A DNA stretch of 64,000 nt from Pantoea sp. 1.19 (GCF_001922585.1 NZ_MRBS01000003.1:174231-238230); one strand, 5' to 3'; numbered from the stretch's first letter, positions 1 through 8,876 are shown. Translations and numbers: made by a program. Notes: generated from the sequence alone by a model not told the origin.

Positions 1-217
1 GGTCAGCAAACATCTGTTTAAGACGCCTATTTTCATCTTCCAGGTCTTTAATTTTCTTGATATCAGAAGCTTCCATTCCGCCATATTTCGCTTTCCAGTT
101 GTAATAGCTGGCTTCTGAAATAGCTGCCTCACGGCAGACATCTTTCACCGTTCGACCGGCTTCAACAGACTTCAAAACGGCGATAATCTGGTGCTCAGTA
201 AATCGGGCTTTACGCAT
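1..217 (-). mobile_element. IS3-family transposase OrfA (HTH_Tnp_1), cut by window edge
   Basis: The minus strand reads MRKARFTEHQIIAVLKSVEA from an ATG at 217 and continues off the left edge through a helix-turn-helix (DVCREAAISEASYYNWKAKYG) and the start of a leucine-zipper-like stretch (IKDLEDENRRLKQM). This is the standard layout of IS3-family OrfA proteins, which bind the IS ends and make the OrfAB transposase by frameshifting. A purine-rich ribosome site (GGAGAT) precedes the ATG. The orfB half lies outside the window, so whether the element is intact cannot be judged. Its outer end probably lies near 240-266, because the ISNCY fragment starts immediately after. Confidence 0.85.
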
Positions 218-266
218 AACGATCTCCTTCTGGGGACATATTCAGTATGTCGGAAGATCTCTAAAA

Positions 267-644
267 GTGAATGGTTCTTTTTGCAGGGATACTTACAGGG
301 CTATCGGCAAGTATATTGATGTCTGGCACTATCCTGACGGACATAAGGAACTGCGACTAAATGGAGTGCTACTGCCCTACTCCACTTATGACCGGCTGTC
401 GGAAGTTGATCCCGTCGCGATTGTGGACAACAAAAGACTGGGCCATGTGCTGGATGTTGCCCGTCAGGTACAGGCTAAACGGGACAATAACCGGTCACAG
501 TCGGTACCTTCTGGCGATGAAGCTTCCCGCAGGCGGCATGCACCCAGCATTAACAAATCTCAGCGTTTACTGAACGAAGATGACCTGTTTGAGGCTATGA
601 TAAAGCTCCAAGGGCGCTCTGAGGCCATCTTTGGTAAAAGATGA
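267..644 (+). pseudogene. C-terminal fragment A of an ISNCY-type transposase
   Basis: About 125 codons match the C-terminal part of ISNCY-group transposases: WHYPDGHKELRLNGVLLPYS, then TYDRL, AIVDNKRLGHVLDV, and the basic RSQSVPSGDE stretch. The N-terminal two thirds are absent, and the reading frame begins where the IS3-family element ends, so that insertion probably removed the front. The GTG at 267 is only the first start-like codon and is not a real start. Related fragments appear at about 2441, 3527 and 3918. Confidence 0.75.
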
Positions 645-862
645 ACTTGAAACCAGACCCCACAGCACAGCGGCGATATGTGCGATGTGTTGCGGCCATT
701 GGAGTCACTTCCTGAGAAAATTTTTGGGAAATGAAAATAACTTCAATGATATTATATACAAAGAAAAGCTTCGGGAAACCGGAGTGAAGTTTTGGAGTCA
801 CAGAAGCCAGTACCGCTTCACGGAGCATCACATAGCAATCCCCCTATCCCTGAGGTAACTAT

Positions 863-2214
863 ATGGACTTTACGGAATATCAAGAAGAAATAATCGAAGA
901 TGTAAAATCTTGCCTTGAAAGCTTACAAGTCCAACCCATTTTATTCATGGGTGCAGGAATTTCACAACGATATATAAAAGCGCCTGACTGGGAAGGTCTA
1001 TTGAAGCAACTTGCCGAAATCTGCCCTTTGATCAAACGCCCTTATGGTTACTATAGCCAAACAAAGGGTGATAACAAGCCATTGATTGCTAGTGATTTTT
1101 GCGACTTTTATGCTGAGTGGGCTTGGGATGAGGGTAAGGATCGCTATCCAGAAACATACTTTGAAGGAACGACTTCAAAAGATATTTATATAAAACATGA
1201 AATTGCATCCCTCCTGAATGAACTATCAAATTCCGTTGATTTCTCGAATATGGAATATACAGAGGAGATTCAGAAGTTACGGAAGGTCAAACCACATGCA
1301 ATTATCACGACAAATTATGATGATACATTAGAAAAAATATTTGATAACTATCAGGTAATAGTAGGTCACAACGTTGTTAAAGTGAATTATTCATCTTATG
1401 GCGAAATTATGAAAATTCATGGTAGCAGTCATGAAGTTGAAAGCATTGTTATTACAAATGAAGATTATATCGATTTTTATAAACGCAAGAAATTATAAGT
1501 GCTAAGTTGCTAACATATTTTGCTGAACATCCTTTGTTTTTCTTTGGGTACAGCATCAATGATGAAAATATAAAGGCAATCCTCTCTGATATAGATGAAA
1601 TCATAGCGCCCAATAATGCGTTAATTCCAAATATTTATCTCGTCTCCTTCAGTATGGATTGCGAGGCCACAGGTTCTCATCAAAAGGAATTGTTAATCGG
1701 TGTTGGTGAGAATAAAAGCATTCGAATCAAGGTGATATACGCAAACGATTTTGGCTGGATTTTTGATGCGCTTTCATCTAATACACCAGAGATTAGCGTA
1801 AATCCAAAGCTTGTACGTGCATTTTTAGCCAGAACGTACACTTTCGCATCAGAATCATTAGTAAAACAAGAGCTTCCATACGATTTTGAAATGTTCCGTG
1901 ATATTGCAGAGCATGATGATGCATTAGCAAAAATGTATGGCATTGCTGAGCTCAATAATGGACAGGCTTTAAATGCTAGTTTCCCATATACAATGTCTGA
2001 TCTGGCTAAGATTCTCGACATGGGTTCGTGGCACTATGTTAATCAAGAATTTGAAAAACTAAGAAAACTAACCGACTTCAATATTAAAGCATCAGACAAC
2101 AATTATCATGTTTTCATAAAATCGGGTAAGAGTGGTGTCGGGAAATATTCACCTGAGGCACTTGATTTATTGCGGAAGTTGATAAATGGGGATGCTTTTG
2201 AGTTAAATCCATAA
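863..2214 (+). pseudogene. SIR2-like domain protein with one frameshift
   Basis: Two adjacent frames (863-1498 and about 1489-2214) together encode roughly 450 residues. The first half has SIR2-family NAD-binding landmarks: FMGAGIS near residue 30, TTNYDDTLEKIF near 150 and an IMKIHGS histidine near 180. The second half opens with the FFFGYSINDENI motif that follows in SIR2_2-type proteins, then a C-terminal region with a possible winged-helix segment (residues about 370-440). One missing base near 1490 (after the codons for YKRKK) explains the break. Bacterial SIR2-like proteins of this kind often act as NAD-depleting effectors in phage defence, but that role here is inferred. The gene is AT-rich and flanked by transposase fragments, which indicates transfer. 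It could be a real pseudogene or a sequencing or phase-variable frameshift. Confidence 0.75.
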
Positions 2215-2248
2215 TTAACTATGATGTGCATGATGACATTATGCTAAA

Positions 2249-2287
2249 GAGGCCGCTGCGTAAGAGATTTTCGCAGCGGCCTTTTCA
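2249..2287 (+). terminator. Rho-independent terminator after the SIR2-like gene
   Basis: A perfect 10-bp stem (GGCCGCTGCG at 2251-2260 with CGCAGCGGCC at 2272-2281), an 11-nt loop and a T-rich tail (CTTTTC) follow the SIR2-like stop codon by about 35 bases. Confidence 0.8.
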
Positions 2288-2290
2288 ACA

Positions 2291-2440
2291 TATGGACATT
2301 TCTAATGAGCCAGCAAATAGACATTTCTATCGAGCTTTGACAAATGGTGTTAGAACCATTTAGTTATGTCACTTTTTATCCAGATAGAAACGTCACCTTA
2401 GAGTAAGCTAAATTGAATGCAATTCTAAGGGGCTCAACGG
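2291..2440 (+). other. Left-end region of an ISNCY-type element with short direct repeats
   Basis: Upstream of transposase fragment B there are two near-identical 15-mers, ACATTTCTAATGAGC and ACATTTCTATCGAGC, about 23 bases apart (about 2294-2338), and a further GATAGAAACGTCACCTT motif. Short subterminal repeats of this kind are common transposase-binding sites. The exact element end was not determined. Confidence 0.4.
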
Positions 2441-2812
2441 ATGTTGGTGACCATGTCAGATAAAGAGATCCACCGTTTACCGGTGATACAGGCTGTTTGT
2501 GAAAAGCGCCCACGCCGTCACGATGCAGCGTCACAGCTTGGCATCTCAGAACGTCAGACGCAACGGCTTATCAATTGTTACCGAGTTTCAGGTGCTGAAG
2601 GACTTGTCAGCCGCAAACGTGGCCAGACCAGCAACTGCCGGTTGACCGAATCTCTCAAACTACGCGTGCTCAAACTGATACGTGATAATTACAGCGATTT
2701 TGGACCCACGCTGGCCGCTGAAAAACTCAGAGAGCGCCATGATATCCGGCTTTCAATCGAGACCGTCCGCAACTGGATGACGTCTGACGGACTCTGGGTT
2801 TCGCATAATAGA
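2441..2812 (+). pseudogene. N-terminal fragment B of an ISNCY-type transposase
   Basis: The frame from the ATG at 2441 encodes the N-terminal DNA-binding region of an ISNCY-type transposase: VIQAVCEKRPRRHDAASQLG, ISERQTQRLINCYR, YSDFGPTLAAEKLRERHDI and IETVRNWMTSDGLWV. Homology stops near 2810, where AT-rich sequence takes over, so about 125 residues remain and the catalytic core is missing. The open frame runs on to 2893 only by chance. An AAGGGG purine run precedes the start. Confidence 0.75.
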
Positions 2813-2879
2813 AATAATTCATCTAAAAATAATCTATTAACACTAGTCAATCACTCAATAGCTAAAAGAAGTAAACATC

Positions 2880-3560
2880 ATGAATGCATCTAATTATTTT
2901 TATGGTTTGTGTCCGAAATGCAATGAGATAAATAAGTTAGTCATTACAAGCTGGAATGAGCTCAATAATAAATTTTCTATTGGCGATAAATTTGATGTAG
3001 AGGCCAGCCACGAAGTCTCATTGTCTATATGTTGTGACAAATGTAAAAAAGCATCATCCGGCATGACTCACTATGATTATGATGGCCCAGATATGGGGCC
3101 GCTTAACCATTATGGTGATGCAACAGGGAATATCTCAGAGTCATTAAAATCTATCCTTCAACACATTGTGTATGATGTACCACCGCTGCGAACCAATAGC
3201 AGTTTGCTAGCTGAAGCACAAAAAATTGTAGAGATGCGAATGTGGAGCTCTGTAGTAATTATTTGCAGGAAGATTATTGATGTTAAAACTGCAAAGATTT
3301 GGGAGGAAAAATACCATAATGAGCAATTACCTGAAAAATTAAAAACTCGCATTGATAAATTATATCCAGAGAAAGATGAGAGGAATGGTAAAGCAAAAGT
3401 ATATCACCGGGCACATGCAATAAGATTGGATGGCAACACAGCCGCGCATAAAGAGGAGCAATTTAATGAAAGCGAGGCTGTAGATATACTGTCATTCACA
3501 AAATGGTTTTGTGATGCTACCGGATCAGACTCTGGAGCTGACCAAGACGCGTTACGCTGA
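2880..3560 (+). CDS. Zinc-ribbon, DUF4145-like protein
   Basis: A 226-residue AT-rich gene. Residues about 12-60 carry paired cysteines (CPKC near 12, then CCDKCKK near 52) that look like a zinc ribbon. The rest has features of DUF4145-type proteins: a helix with VVIICRKIID near 125 and AIRLDGNTAAHKEE near 190, whose arginine and histidine are typical of that family. DUF4145 domains occur in restriction and other defence loci, but no function can be assigned here. The last residues, about SGADQDALR, are encoded by a piece of ISNCY transposase read out of frame, so the natural C-terminus seems replaced by the junction. The gene sits between transposase fragments B and C. Confidence 0.65.
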   Translation: MNASNYFYGLCPKCNEINKLVITSWNELNNKFSIGDKFDVEASHEVSLSICCDKCKKASSGMTHYDYDGPDMGPLNHYGDATGNISESLKSILQHIVYDVPPLRTNSSLLAEAQKIVEMRMWSSVVIICRKIIDVKTAKIWEEKYHNEQLPEKLKTRIDKLYPEKDERNGKAKVYHRAHAIRLDGNTAAHKEEQFNESEAVDILSFTKWFCDATGSDSGADQDALR

Positions 3561-3572
3561 TTTCGGGCCTAC
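3527..3572 (+). pseudogene. Tiny internal fragment C of an ISNCY-type transposase
   Basis: In the frame starting at ACT 3527 the sequence reads TLELTKTRYADFGPT, matching the conserved YxDFGPT block seen in fragment B (DNYSDFGPT). Only about 15 codons are recognisable. This frame differs from that of the DUF4145-like gene, whose stop falls inside it. Confidence 0.55.
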
Positions 3573-3877
3573 TCGGTTGTGTGTTCAGCTTCAATACAGT
3601 CAAAGTCCAGTCCGGCTAAATCGTGCTGGCTGAACTGTTCCACAACTTCCTGGTGCATCCACGTATGCGGGCGGATCTGAAAGTATGTGGCCCCGGTTTT
3701 ATCCGTAAACGGGTACGTGGCATCACACGGAATAATTTTCCCTGCATCAGCGCGGGTAATGGCGCTCATCTGCTCAAAGGTATTTTCCTCACCGTCCCCG
3801 TTACGGGACGGGCAACTTCTGTCTCGCCAATTGATATGTATCGACCAGTCCTTGTGAGGATTGTCAAGATCTGCCAC
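3569..3877 (-). CDS. Hypothetical protein, 102 aa
   Basis: The frame runs from a GTG at 3877 to a stop at 3569 and encodes an acidic, soluble, hydrophilic protein with no signal peptide or membrane segment. Recognisable stretches are DATYPFTDKTGATYFQIRPH and VVEQFSQHDLAGLDFDC. I do not recognise the family. No ATG exists upstream before a stop, so the protein may have lost its start or begin at the GTG. It lies between fragments C and D of a transposase, where the catalytic core of that transposase should be. This suggests either cargo or a replaced segment. Confidence 0.45.
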   Translation of the reverse strand: MADLDNPHKDWSIHINWRDRSCPSRNGDGEENTFEQMSAITRADAGKIIPCDATYPFTDKTGATYFQIRPHTWMHQEVVEQFSQHDLAGLDFDCIEAEHTTE

Positions 3878-3917
3878 TATCGGATGGACGAAAAGGACAC
3901 CGGCTTAGCGGGCGCCT

Positions 3918-3985
3918 CTTCCCTACTCCGCTTATGAACTCAATCGGTGCGCTATCGCGGATAACAAGCGCCTCGAACCTCATTA
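3918..3985 (+). pseudogene. C-terminal fragment D of an ISNCY-type transposase
   Basis: Reading from 3918 gives LPYSAYELNRCAIADNKRLE, a degraded match to LPYSTYDRLSEVDPVAIVDN of fragment A. Two or three codons are missing after the tyrosine. It supports a second, independently decayed ISNCY copy that spans fragments C and D. Confidence 0.6.
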
Positions 3986-4125
3986 TTCTGGTTAAGGACA
4001 AATGCGATCCCGGGTAATACCTGCTGAGGAAGGAACTCCATCGCTGAAAGAATAACGGATCCGGTCAGTTTCAGAAGCCGCTACCGATGTACGAAAGCGC
4101 AATGCCGTCAGGTAGTGCAAACGAC

Positions 4126-4560
4126 TCACTCAAAGGTCGTCAGTCGGTTACCTGACTCGTCAATGACCTTTTCACCATCCTCTTTCGTGAATGCACCTTG
4201 CTGAGGCTCCGGCAGTATATCCAGTACAACGTCGGAAGGTCTGCACAGCCGGGTTCCCAGGGAAGTTACGACGATGGGACGGTTAATCAAAATGGGATGT
4301 TCGAGCATAAAACCAACCAGTTGCTCATCGCTGATTGTCTCTTCAGAAAGTCCTAACTGGTCGTAAGGCTCCACGTTTTTACGCAACAGAGCGCGGACGG
4401 TGATCCCCATATCTGCAATAAGCTTAACCAGCTCATCGTGGGTCGGGGGCGTTTCAAGGTAATAAATAATGGTGGGCTCATTGCCACTGTTGCGGATCAT
4501 CTCCAGCGTATTACGTGACGTGCCGCAGGCCGGATTGTGATAGAGGGTGATGTTACTCAT
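4126..4560 (-). CDS. arsC: Arsenate reductase (glutaredoxin type)
   Basis: A 144-residue ArsC that reduces arsenate to arsenite with glutathione and glutaredoxin, so that arsenite can be exported. The catalytic cysteine is Cys12 in HNPACGTSRN. The substrate-binding arginines of the family are represented by RALLRKNVEPY near 60, RPIVV near 94 and TRLCRP near 105. Length agrees with the plasmid and chromosomal enterobacterial enzymes (about 141 aa). It lies 12 bases downstream of arsB and is presumably transcribed from the arsR promoter. Confidence 0.95.
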   Translation of the reverse strand: MSNITLYHNPACGTSRNTLEMIRNSGNEPTIIYYLETPPTHDELVKLIADMGITVRALLRKNVEPYDQLGLSEETISDEQLVGFMLEHPILINRPIVVTSLGTRLCRPSDVVLDILPEPQQGAFTKEDGEKVIDESGNRLTTFE

Positions 4561-4572
4561 ATCAGTATCTCA

Positions 4573-5862
4573 TTACACAGTGACAGAGAGCCGCAGCGCC
4601 AGCGCGGCCAGGGTAACAAACAGTACCGGCAATGTCATGATGATGCCCGTACGAAAGTAATATCCCCAGCTGATGGTCATGTTTTTCTGCGACAGAACGT
4701 GCAGCCATAACAGGGTCGCCAGACTGCCTATCGGCGTGATTTTGGGGCCCAAATCACAGCCAATGACGTTGGCATAGATCATGGCTTCCTTAATGACACC
4801 AGATGCCGTGCTTCCGTCAATCGACAGTGCTCCAACCAGCACGGTTGGCATATTGTTCATGACCGATGACAGGAATGCAGCCAGGAAGCCCGTACCCAAC
4901 GTCGCCGTCAGTAGTCCTTTATCCGCCAGCATATTCAAAGCGCTGGACAGGTATTCCGTTAAGCCCGCATTGCGCAGACCGTAGACCACGAGGTACATGC
5001 CCAGTGAGAAAATAACAATCTGCCACGGCGCTCCGCGCAGCACCTTTCCGGTATCGATGACCTGCCCCCTTTTCGCGACGACGACAAGTACCGCTGCGCT
5101 GACGGCCGCAATAGCGCTGACAGGTATTCCCAGCGGTTCAAGGACGAAGAACCCGCTAAGCAACAGTACCAGAACCACCCAACCGGCTTTGAAAGTCGCG
5201 GGGTCGTTAATGGCACTGGCAGGGACTTTTAGCAACGTCACGTTGTAGGTTGCAGGAATATCCCGGATAAAAAATAGATGCAGCATGCCCAAAGTGGCCG
5301 CGATGGCAGCAATAGCAACAGGAAGCATGACGGATGCGTATTCCGTAAAGCCAAGCTGGAAGAAGTCGGCAGAGACAATGTTCACAAGGTTCGACACAGT
5401 AAGCGGCAGGCTGGCGGTATCGGCAATAAATCCGGCGGCCATGACAAAGGCCAGCGTTGCCCGGTTGCTGAACCGCAGTGCGAGCAGCATAGCGATGACA
5501 ATCGGGGTCAGGATGAGTGCTGCGCCATCATTAGCGAATAACGCCGCAACAACAGCTCCTAACAGGACAATCCAGGTAAACAGCAAACGACCGCGCCCGT
5601 TGCCCCAACGGGAGACATGCAGCGCTGCCCATTCGAAAAAGCCCGACTCATCGAGCAGCAGGCTGATGATAATCACCGCAATAAAGGTCGCAGTTGCGTT
5701 CCAGACGATAGTCCAGACGACCGGAATGTCGCCCACATGGATAACCCCGGACACCAGGGCCAGTCCGGCCCCAATGCTGGCGCTCCAGCCGATACTGAGC
5801 CCCCGGGGTTGCCAGATAACCAGAATCAGCGTCAGTATAAAAAGAGTACCTGCCAGTAACAT
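4573..5862 (-). CDS. arsB: Arsenite efflux permease
   Basis: A 429-residue inner-membrane protein with about 12 hydrophobic segments that exports arsenite (and antimonite) using the proton motive force. The sequence from [20 protein letters not shown] is typical ArsB. The start at 5862 is preferred because a GGAG ribosome site lies 8-11 bases upstream and because it gives the family's usual 429 residues. An in-frame ATG at 5874 would add four residues and lacks a good site. The gene lies between arsR and arsC. No ArsA or ArsD gene is present, so this is the three-gene chromosomal type of operon. Confidence 0.95.
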   Translation of the reverse strand: MLLAGTLFILTLILVIWQPRGLSIGWSASIGAGLALVSGVIHVGDIPVVWTIVWNATATFIAVIIISLLLDESGFFEWAALHVSRWGNGRGRLLFTWIVLLGAVVAALFANDGAALILTPIVIAMLLALRFSNRATLAFVMAAGFIADTASLPLTVSNLVNIVSADFFQLGFTEYASVMLPVAIAAIAATLGMLHLFFIRDIPATYNVTLLKVPASAINDPATFKAGWVVLVLLLSGFFVLEPLGIPVSAIAAVSAAVLVVVAKRGQVIDTGKVLRGAPWQIVIFSLGMYLVVYGLRNAGLTEYLSSALNMLADKGLLTATLGTGFLAAFLSSVMNNMPTVLVGALSIDGSTASGVIKEAMIYANVIGCDLGPKITPIGSLATLLWLHVLSQKNMTISWGYYFRTGIIMTLPVLFVTLAALALRLSVTV

Positions 5863-5906
5863 TTCTGACTCCATTATATATGACTTAAGGTATGCGTTGA
5901 ATCAGA

Positions 5907-6224
5907 TCAGCAGGAGGATGCTGAATTTTTCCGCTGCTGACGAACCTCTTCTCGCAGACAATGCCAGGATGTCGTGATGGTTTCAGCCGCCCATGCGGGC
6001 ATATGTGGAGAGAGTCGATAATGGATCCACTTTCCTTCCCGACGATCCAGCACCAGCTCAGCCTCTCGCAGAATTGCCATGTGCCGGGAAATTTTGGGCT
6101 GCGACGCCGAGGTGGCCCCGCAAATATCACACACGCACATCTCTCCCGACTCCCTGAGAAGCATCACGATAGCCAGACGGGTTTCGTCTGACAGAATTTT
6201 GAAAAGCTGGAGGGGCTGTAACAT
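5907..6224 (-). CDS. arsR: Arsenic-responsive ArsR repressor
   Basis: A 105-residue winged-helix repressor that leaves DNA when arsenite binds. The metal-binding triad Cys30, Cys32 and Cys35 (EMCVCDIC) lies in the recognition-helix region, followed by SQPKISRHMAILREAELV, the DNA-contacting helix. The start at 6224 follows GGAAGAG by a proper distance and matches the usual MLQPLQLFKILSDETR beginning. A longer frame to 6284 would add 20 residues encoded across the operator and is unlikely. It is first in the arsRBC operon and divergent from arsH. Confidence 0.94.
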   Translation of the reverse strand: MLQPLQLFKILSDETRLAIVMLLRESGEMCVCDICGATSASQPKISRHMAILREAELVLDRREGKWIHYRLSPHMPAWAAETITTSWHCLREEVRQQRKNSASSC

Positions 6225-6250
6225 TTTCTCTTCCGGCAAACCTGGAATAT

Positions 6251-6270
6251 ACATATGATAAATCATATGT
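6251..6270. promoter_or_regulatory. Palindromic ArsR-type operator between arsR and arsH
   Basis: ACATATGAT, two bases, ATCATATGT forms a perfect 9-bp inverted repeat in the 84-bp divergent intergenic region. Its position upstream of both arsR (start 6224) and arsH (start 6309) fits one operator that controls both transcripts. Assignment to ArsR is by position and symmetry. Confidence 0.75.
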
Positions 6271-6308
6271 GTTACTTTGAACATCGCCGATTTTAGAGAG
6301 GAAGAATA

Positions 6309-7007
6309 ATGGATCAGTTTCCGGCCCTGAATGCTGAATATTTCGACAAGCAGATTGCTGAACGTCTACAACACCCGGCACCACCGCGTATCCTGATCCT
6401 GTATGGTTCAGTGCGTGAGCGTTCATACAGCCGTTTTGCCGCCGAGGAAGCGGGTCGGCTACTGACCGCCATGGGGGCTGAAGTCAAAACGTTTCATCCG
6501 TCCGGTTTACCTCTGCCTGATGATGCGCCGGACACTCACCCTAAAGTGACGGAGCTGCGCGCACTGGTGAGATGGTGTGATGGCATGGTCTGGAGTTCCC
6601 CGGAGCGCCACGGGGCGATGAGCGCGATAATGAAGGCACAGATTGACTGGATCCCTTTGTCAGAAGGCGCGGTTCGCCCTTCCCAGGGAAAAACGCTGGC
6701 AGTCATGCAGGTCTGTGGCGGGTCCCAGTCCTTCAATGCCGTTAATCAGATGCGTATTCTGGGACGCTGGATGCGCTTATTCACCATCCCGAATCAGTCC
6801 TCTGTGGCGAAAGCCTGGCAGGAGTTTGATGAAAACGGGCGCATGAAGCCATCCTCGTGGTATGACCGAATCGTGGATGTAGCAGAAGAGTTGTTTAAAA
6901 TCACACTGCTGCTAAAAGGGCATACGGAGTACCTTGCCGATCGCTACAGCGAACGTAAGGAAAGTCATCAGGCACTTTCAGAGCGCGTTAACCAGGCCAA
7001 AATTTAA
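6309..7007 (+). CDS. arsH: Arsenical resistance flavoprotein ArsH
   Basis: A 232-residue NADPH-dependent FMN reductase of the ArsH family, which oxidises trivalent organoarsenicals and reduces quinones or oxygen. The flavodoxin-like nucleotide site is visible as [20 protein letters not shown] near residues 29-48, followed by [20 protein letters not shown] near 97-116 and [20 protein letters not shown] near 138-157, all typical of ArsH. It is transcribed divergently from arsRBC across the palindromic operator. Base composition here is lower in GC than the chromosomal genes further right, consistent with an acquired arsenic island. Confidence 0.93.
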   Translation: MDQFPALNAEYFDKQIAERLQHPAPPRILILYGSVRERSYSRFAAEEAGRLLTAMGAEVKTFHPSGLPLPDDAPDTHPKVTELRALVRWCDGMVWSSPERHGAMSAIMKAQIDWIPLSEGAVRPSQGKTLAVMQVCGGSQSFNAVNQMRILGRWMRLFTIPNQSSVAKAWQEFDENGRMKPSSWYDRIVDVAEELFKITLLLKGHTEYLADRYSERKESHQALSERVNQAKI

Positions 7008-7470
7008 CAGCGCGCGATGCCTGCCGGAGCAATAAGATGAGGGGCATCGCACTTCAACATGAATAAAACATCCCTGACGTAGGGCATCTTTCGGTATCCT
7101 GGCGGGTAACCTCTTTGACGGTATCGCTGAGGAAGCAATGTGGATACCAAAAGCGATCGTGCGCTAAAGCTGGCAGCCGGCCACCTGGTTTTCGTCGCTG
7201 TTGCTCAGTCGTGTCAGGCGACCTGTCCGATCTGCCCGGATGGCAGTAACTGTCCTTCAGCAAGCGCCCCAACTCCGGACGTTTGAGGTTTATACCGCTG
7301 ATATTTTCCGGTAGTCACGGGATATTTTATACCCCTATACCTGAATGAACTGTTCCAGCACCCCATTGTGCCGATCGGCGCGTTACATTAACCCCGCCGG
7401 CCACGCCTGAATCCCCTCCTGCGCACACTCTCCAGAGTGACGATACCGCCTTGTCTCTGACTGCGGCGTT
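7008..7470. other. Gene-free stretch after arsH
   Basis: About 460 bases without a credible gene. Short frames on both strands (for example 7054-7272 minus) have no ribosome site and no recognisable protein. A plus-strand run near 7105-7170 could be a decayed gene end, but I cannot identify it. Confidence 0.5.
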
Positions 7471-7965
7471 TTAAACGTACGCTCTCTGTTTTTCTCTAAA
7501 ACTTTGCCTGATGGCCTCTATTGTCCACATCCAAAACGCGGTACCCACGAACTCTGACATTATGGGCTGATACCCTGCGGTCCATAACCAACCAGACAGT
7601 CCTAACAATGGAACAATTAATCCATGGGCGAAAACTGACACTAAAAAACCAAAAAACAGGCCATGCAGTAACTTTATGCGTGGGAATAACTCAACCAGCG
7701 CGCAGTAAAACATTGCGATAACAACAGAGAACACGATATGCACGCCGTTGCCGCCCCAGTTTATTGTGTATCCTAACCAATGATAGTTTAATGCATCCAC
7801 ATTCACACCCAGCTTCTCAAGCAACAACATAGGGGGCGGTGTGGTTTCTGCCGTTCTTGGCGGTATTAACCCCTCAAATCCGGATTTGACTAATGCGGAA
7901 ATCACGCCGGCAACCAAACCGGCGACAAGTGCCGGCCCTAATCTTCCGTGTTGTTTACAACTCAT
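7471..7965 (-). CDS. YagU family (DUF1440) inner-membrane protein
   Basis: A 164-residue membrane protein resembling E. coli YagU, which has been linked to acid resistance. Predicted membrane segments lie at about residues 10-28, 70-92, 99-122 and 135-152. Shared features are the N-terminal GLVAGVISALVKSGFEGLIPPR, the YTINWGGNGVHIVFSVVIAM segment and the FWMWTIEAIRQSFR tail. It is about 40 residues shorter than YagU because the loop after the first membrane segment is reduced. It stands alone downstream of the arsenic island. Confidence 0.8.
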   Translation of the reverse strand: MSCKQHGRLGPALVAGLVAGVISALVKSGFEGLIPPRTAETTPPPMLLLEKLGVNVDALNYHWLGYTINWGGNGVHIVFSVVIAMFYCALVELFPRIKLLHGLFFGFLVSVFAHGLIVPLLGLSGWLWTAGYQPIMSEFVGTAFWMWTIEAIRQSFREKQRAYV

Positions 7966-8363
7966 TTTAAGCCTACCTGTCGCATCTCATCAGATAAATA
8001 GTTCATCGCATCTTGTCATCAGGATTAAGTGGCTATGATACAGAAAATAGCCCGCTCAACGTCCCCAGTGCCCAGTGCCTTTTCTTGACAGCGTTTATCT
8101 TAACATCACCATTCATGCTTCACGGTGAACAGCGCGTAAACAAAGCAGCGGTTAACGTTTAGTGGCTAGTAAGCAGTTATCTTATCAAAGTGATTAATGA
8201 AATATTTTTGAACGGTAATAGAGATACCTGTGGACGCTGATGGCACGGTGACAGCCAGCGCGCCGGCTCTCTTTTCATTACCGGCGCGGTGCCGCGCACC
8301 CGGGCCGATATTCAGGTTGTCGTTTCCCGCCCGCAGCTGGCCTGGCGCCCGTTTGTGCCACTT
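7966..8363. other. Intergenic region between yagU-like gene and fimbrial operon
   Basis: About 400 bases. The left half is AT-rich and probably holds the promoter of the yagU-like gene. The right half (about 8230-8360) turns GC-rich and is open on the plus strand (ALFSLPARCR and the alternative LFITGAVPRTRADIQ). No family was recognised and no start codon with a ribosome site was found. Confidence 0.4.
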
Positions 8364-8876
8364 TCACTGATAGTCAATGGTCAGCGTAGCATCGGCATCG
8401 GCAGTGCCCGGCTGTGGAGCACCAAGCGAGGCATAGCGGGCAAAAAAGGTCAGCACGGCATCCCCCTGCTCGCTGGCCTTGACCCGGGTGGGCGTACGGT
8501 TGATCGCCAGCGGCGTGCGGTCGCTGTTGAGCAGCTCTACCGCGACGTTTTTTGCGCTGCTGTTGTCGTTAAGCGCCAGCAGCGCGGGCTCTGCGCTGGC
8601 CGATCGCCCGACAAAAGTAATCGCCGGCTGGCTGGCGGGCGGACAACCGGTCAGCGATATGCTAAACGGAATCGCCCGCGTACGTCCGCCGGGCTGGCCG
8701 AGATCGCGCGTTGCCCAGCGCCCCAGCTGGACGGTTTTGTCGCTGTCCTGAGCGGCAACGGTACAACTGTAATTGATCACCGTCGCGCGCAGTTCGATAT
8801 TCACCTGGCCCAGGGGCGCACCGACGACGGGCGCGTGGCACAGGGCACAGAGCAGCAGCGTGGATAACCTTCTCAC
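8364..8876 (-). CDS. Minor fimbrial subunit
   Basis: A 170-residue exported pilin-like protein, last gene of the fimbrial operon. A signal peptide (to about residue 19, CHAPVVGA) is followed by the pilin domain with the usual disulphide pair (SCTVAAQDSD near 37 and LTGCPPASQP near 76). The C-terminus ends in a donor-strand type beta motif and aromatic residue (ADADATLTIDYQ). It starts at a GTG with AGGGGGA upstream. It likely acts as adaptor or terminator between tip adhesin and rod. Confidence 0.85.
   Translation of the reverse strand: MRRLSTLLLCALCHAPVVGAPLGQVNIELRATVINYSCTVAAQDSDKTVQLGRWATRDLGQPGGRTRAIPFSISLTGCPPASQPAITFVGRSASAEPALLALNDNSSAKNVAVELLNSDRTPLAINRTPTRVKASEQGDAVLTFFARYASLGAPQPGTADADATLTIDYQ

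Noticed and set aside
1480-1510. Programmed -1 frameshift in the SIR2-like gene
   Set aside because: The geometry would need a -1 slip, but AAG AAA TTA is not an X XXY YYZ heptamer and no downstream pseudoknot was evident. A one-base deletion is simpler.
7054-7272. Minus-strand 72-codon frame after arsH
   Set aside because: No ribosome site, no recognisable family and Arg/Pro-rich shadow-like composition.
8289-8867. Plus-strand open frame overlapping the minor fimbrial subunit
   Set aside because: Arg-rich shadow without a ribosome site; the minus-strand subunit has a signal peptide and pilin features.
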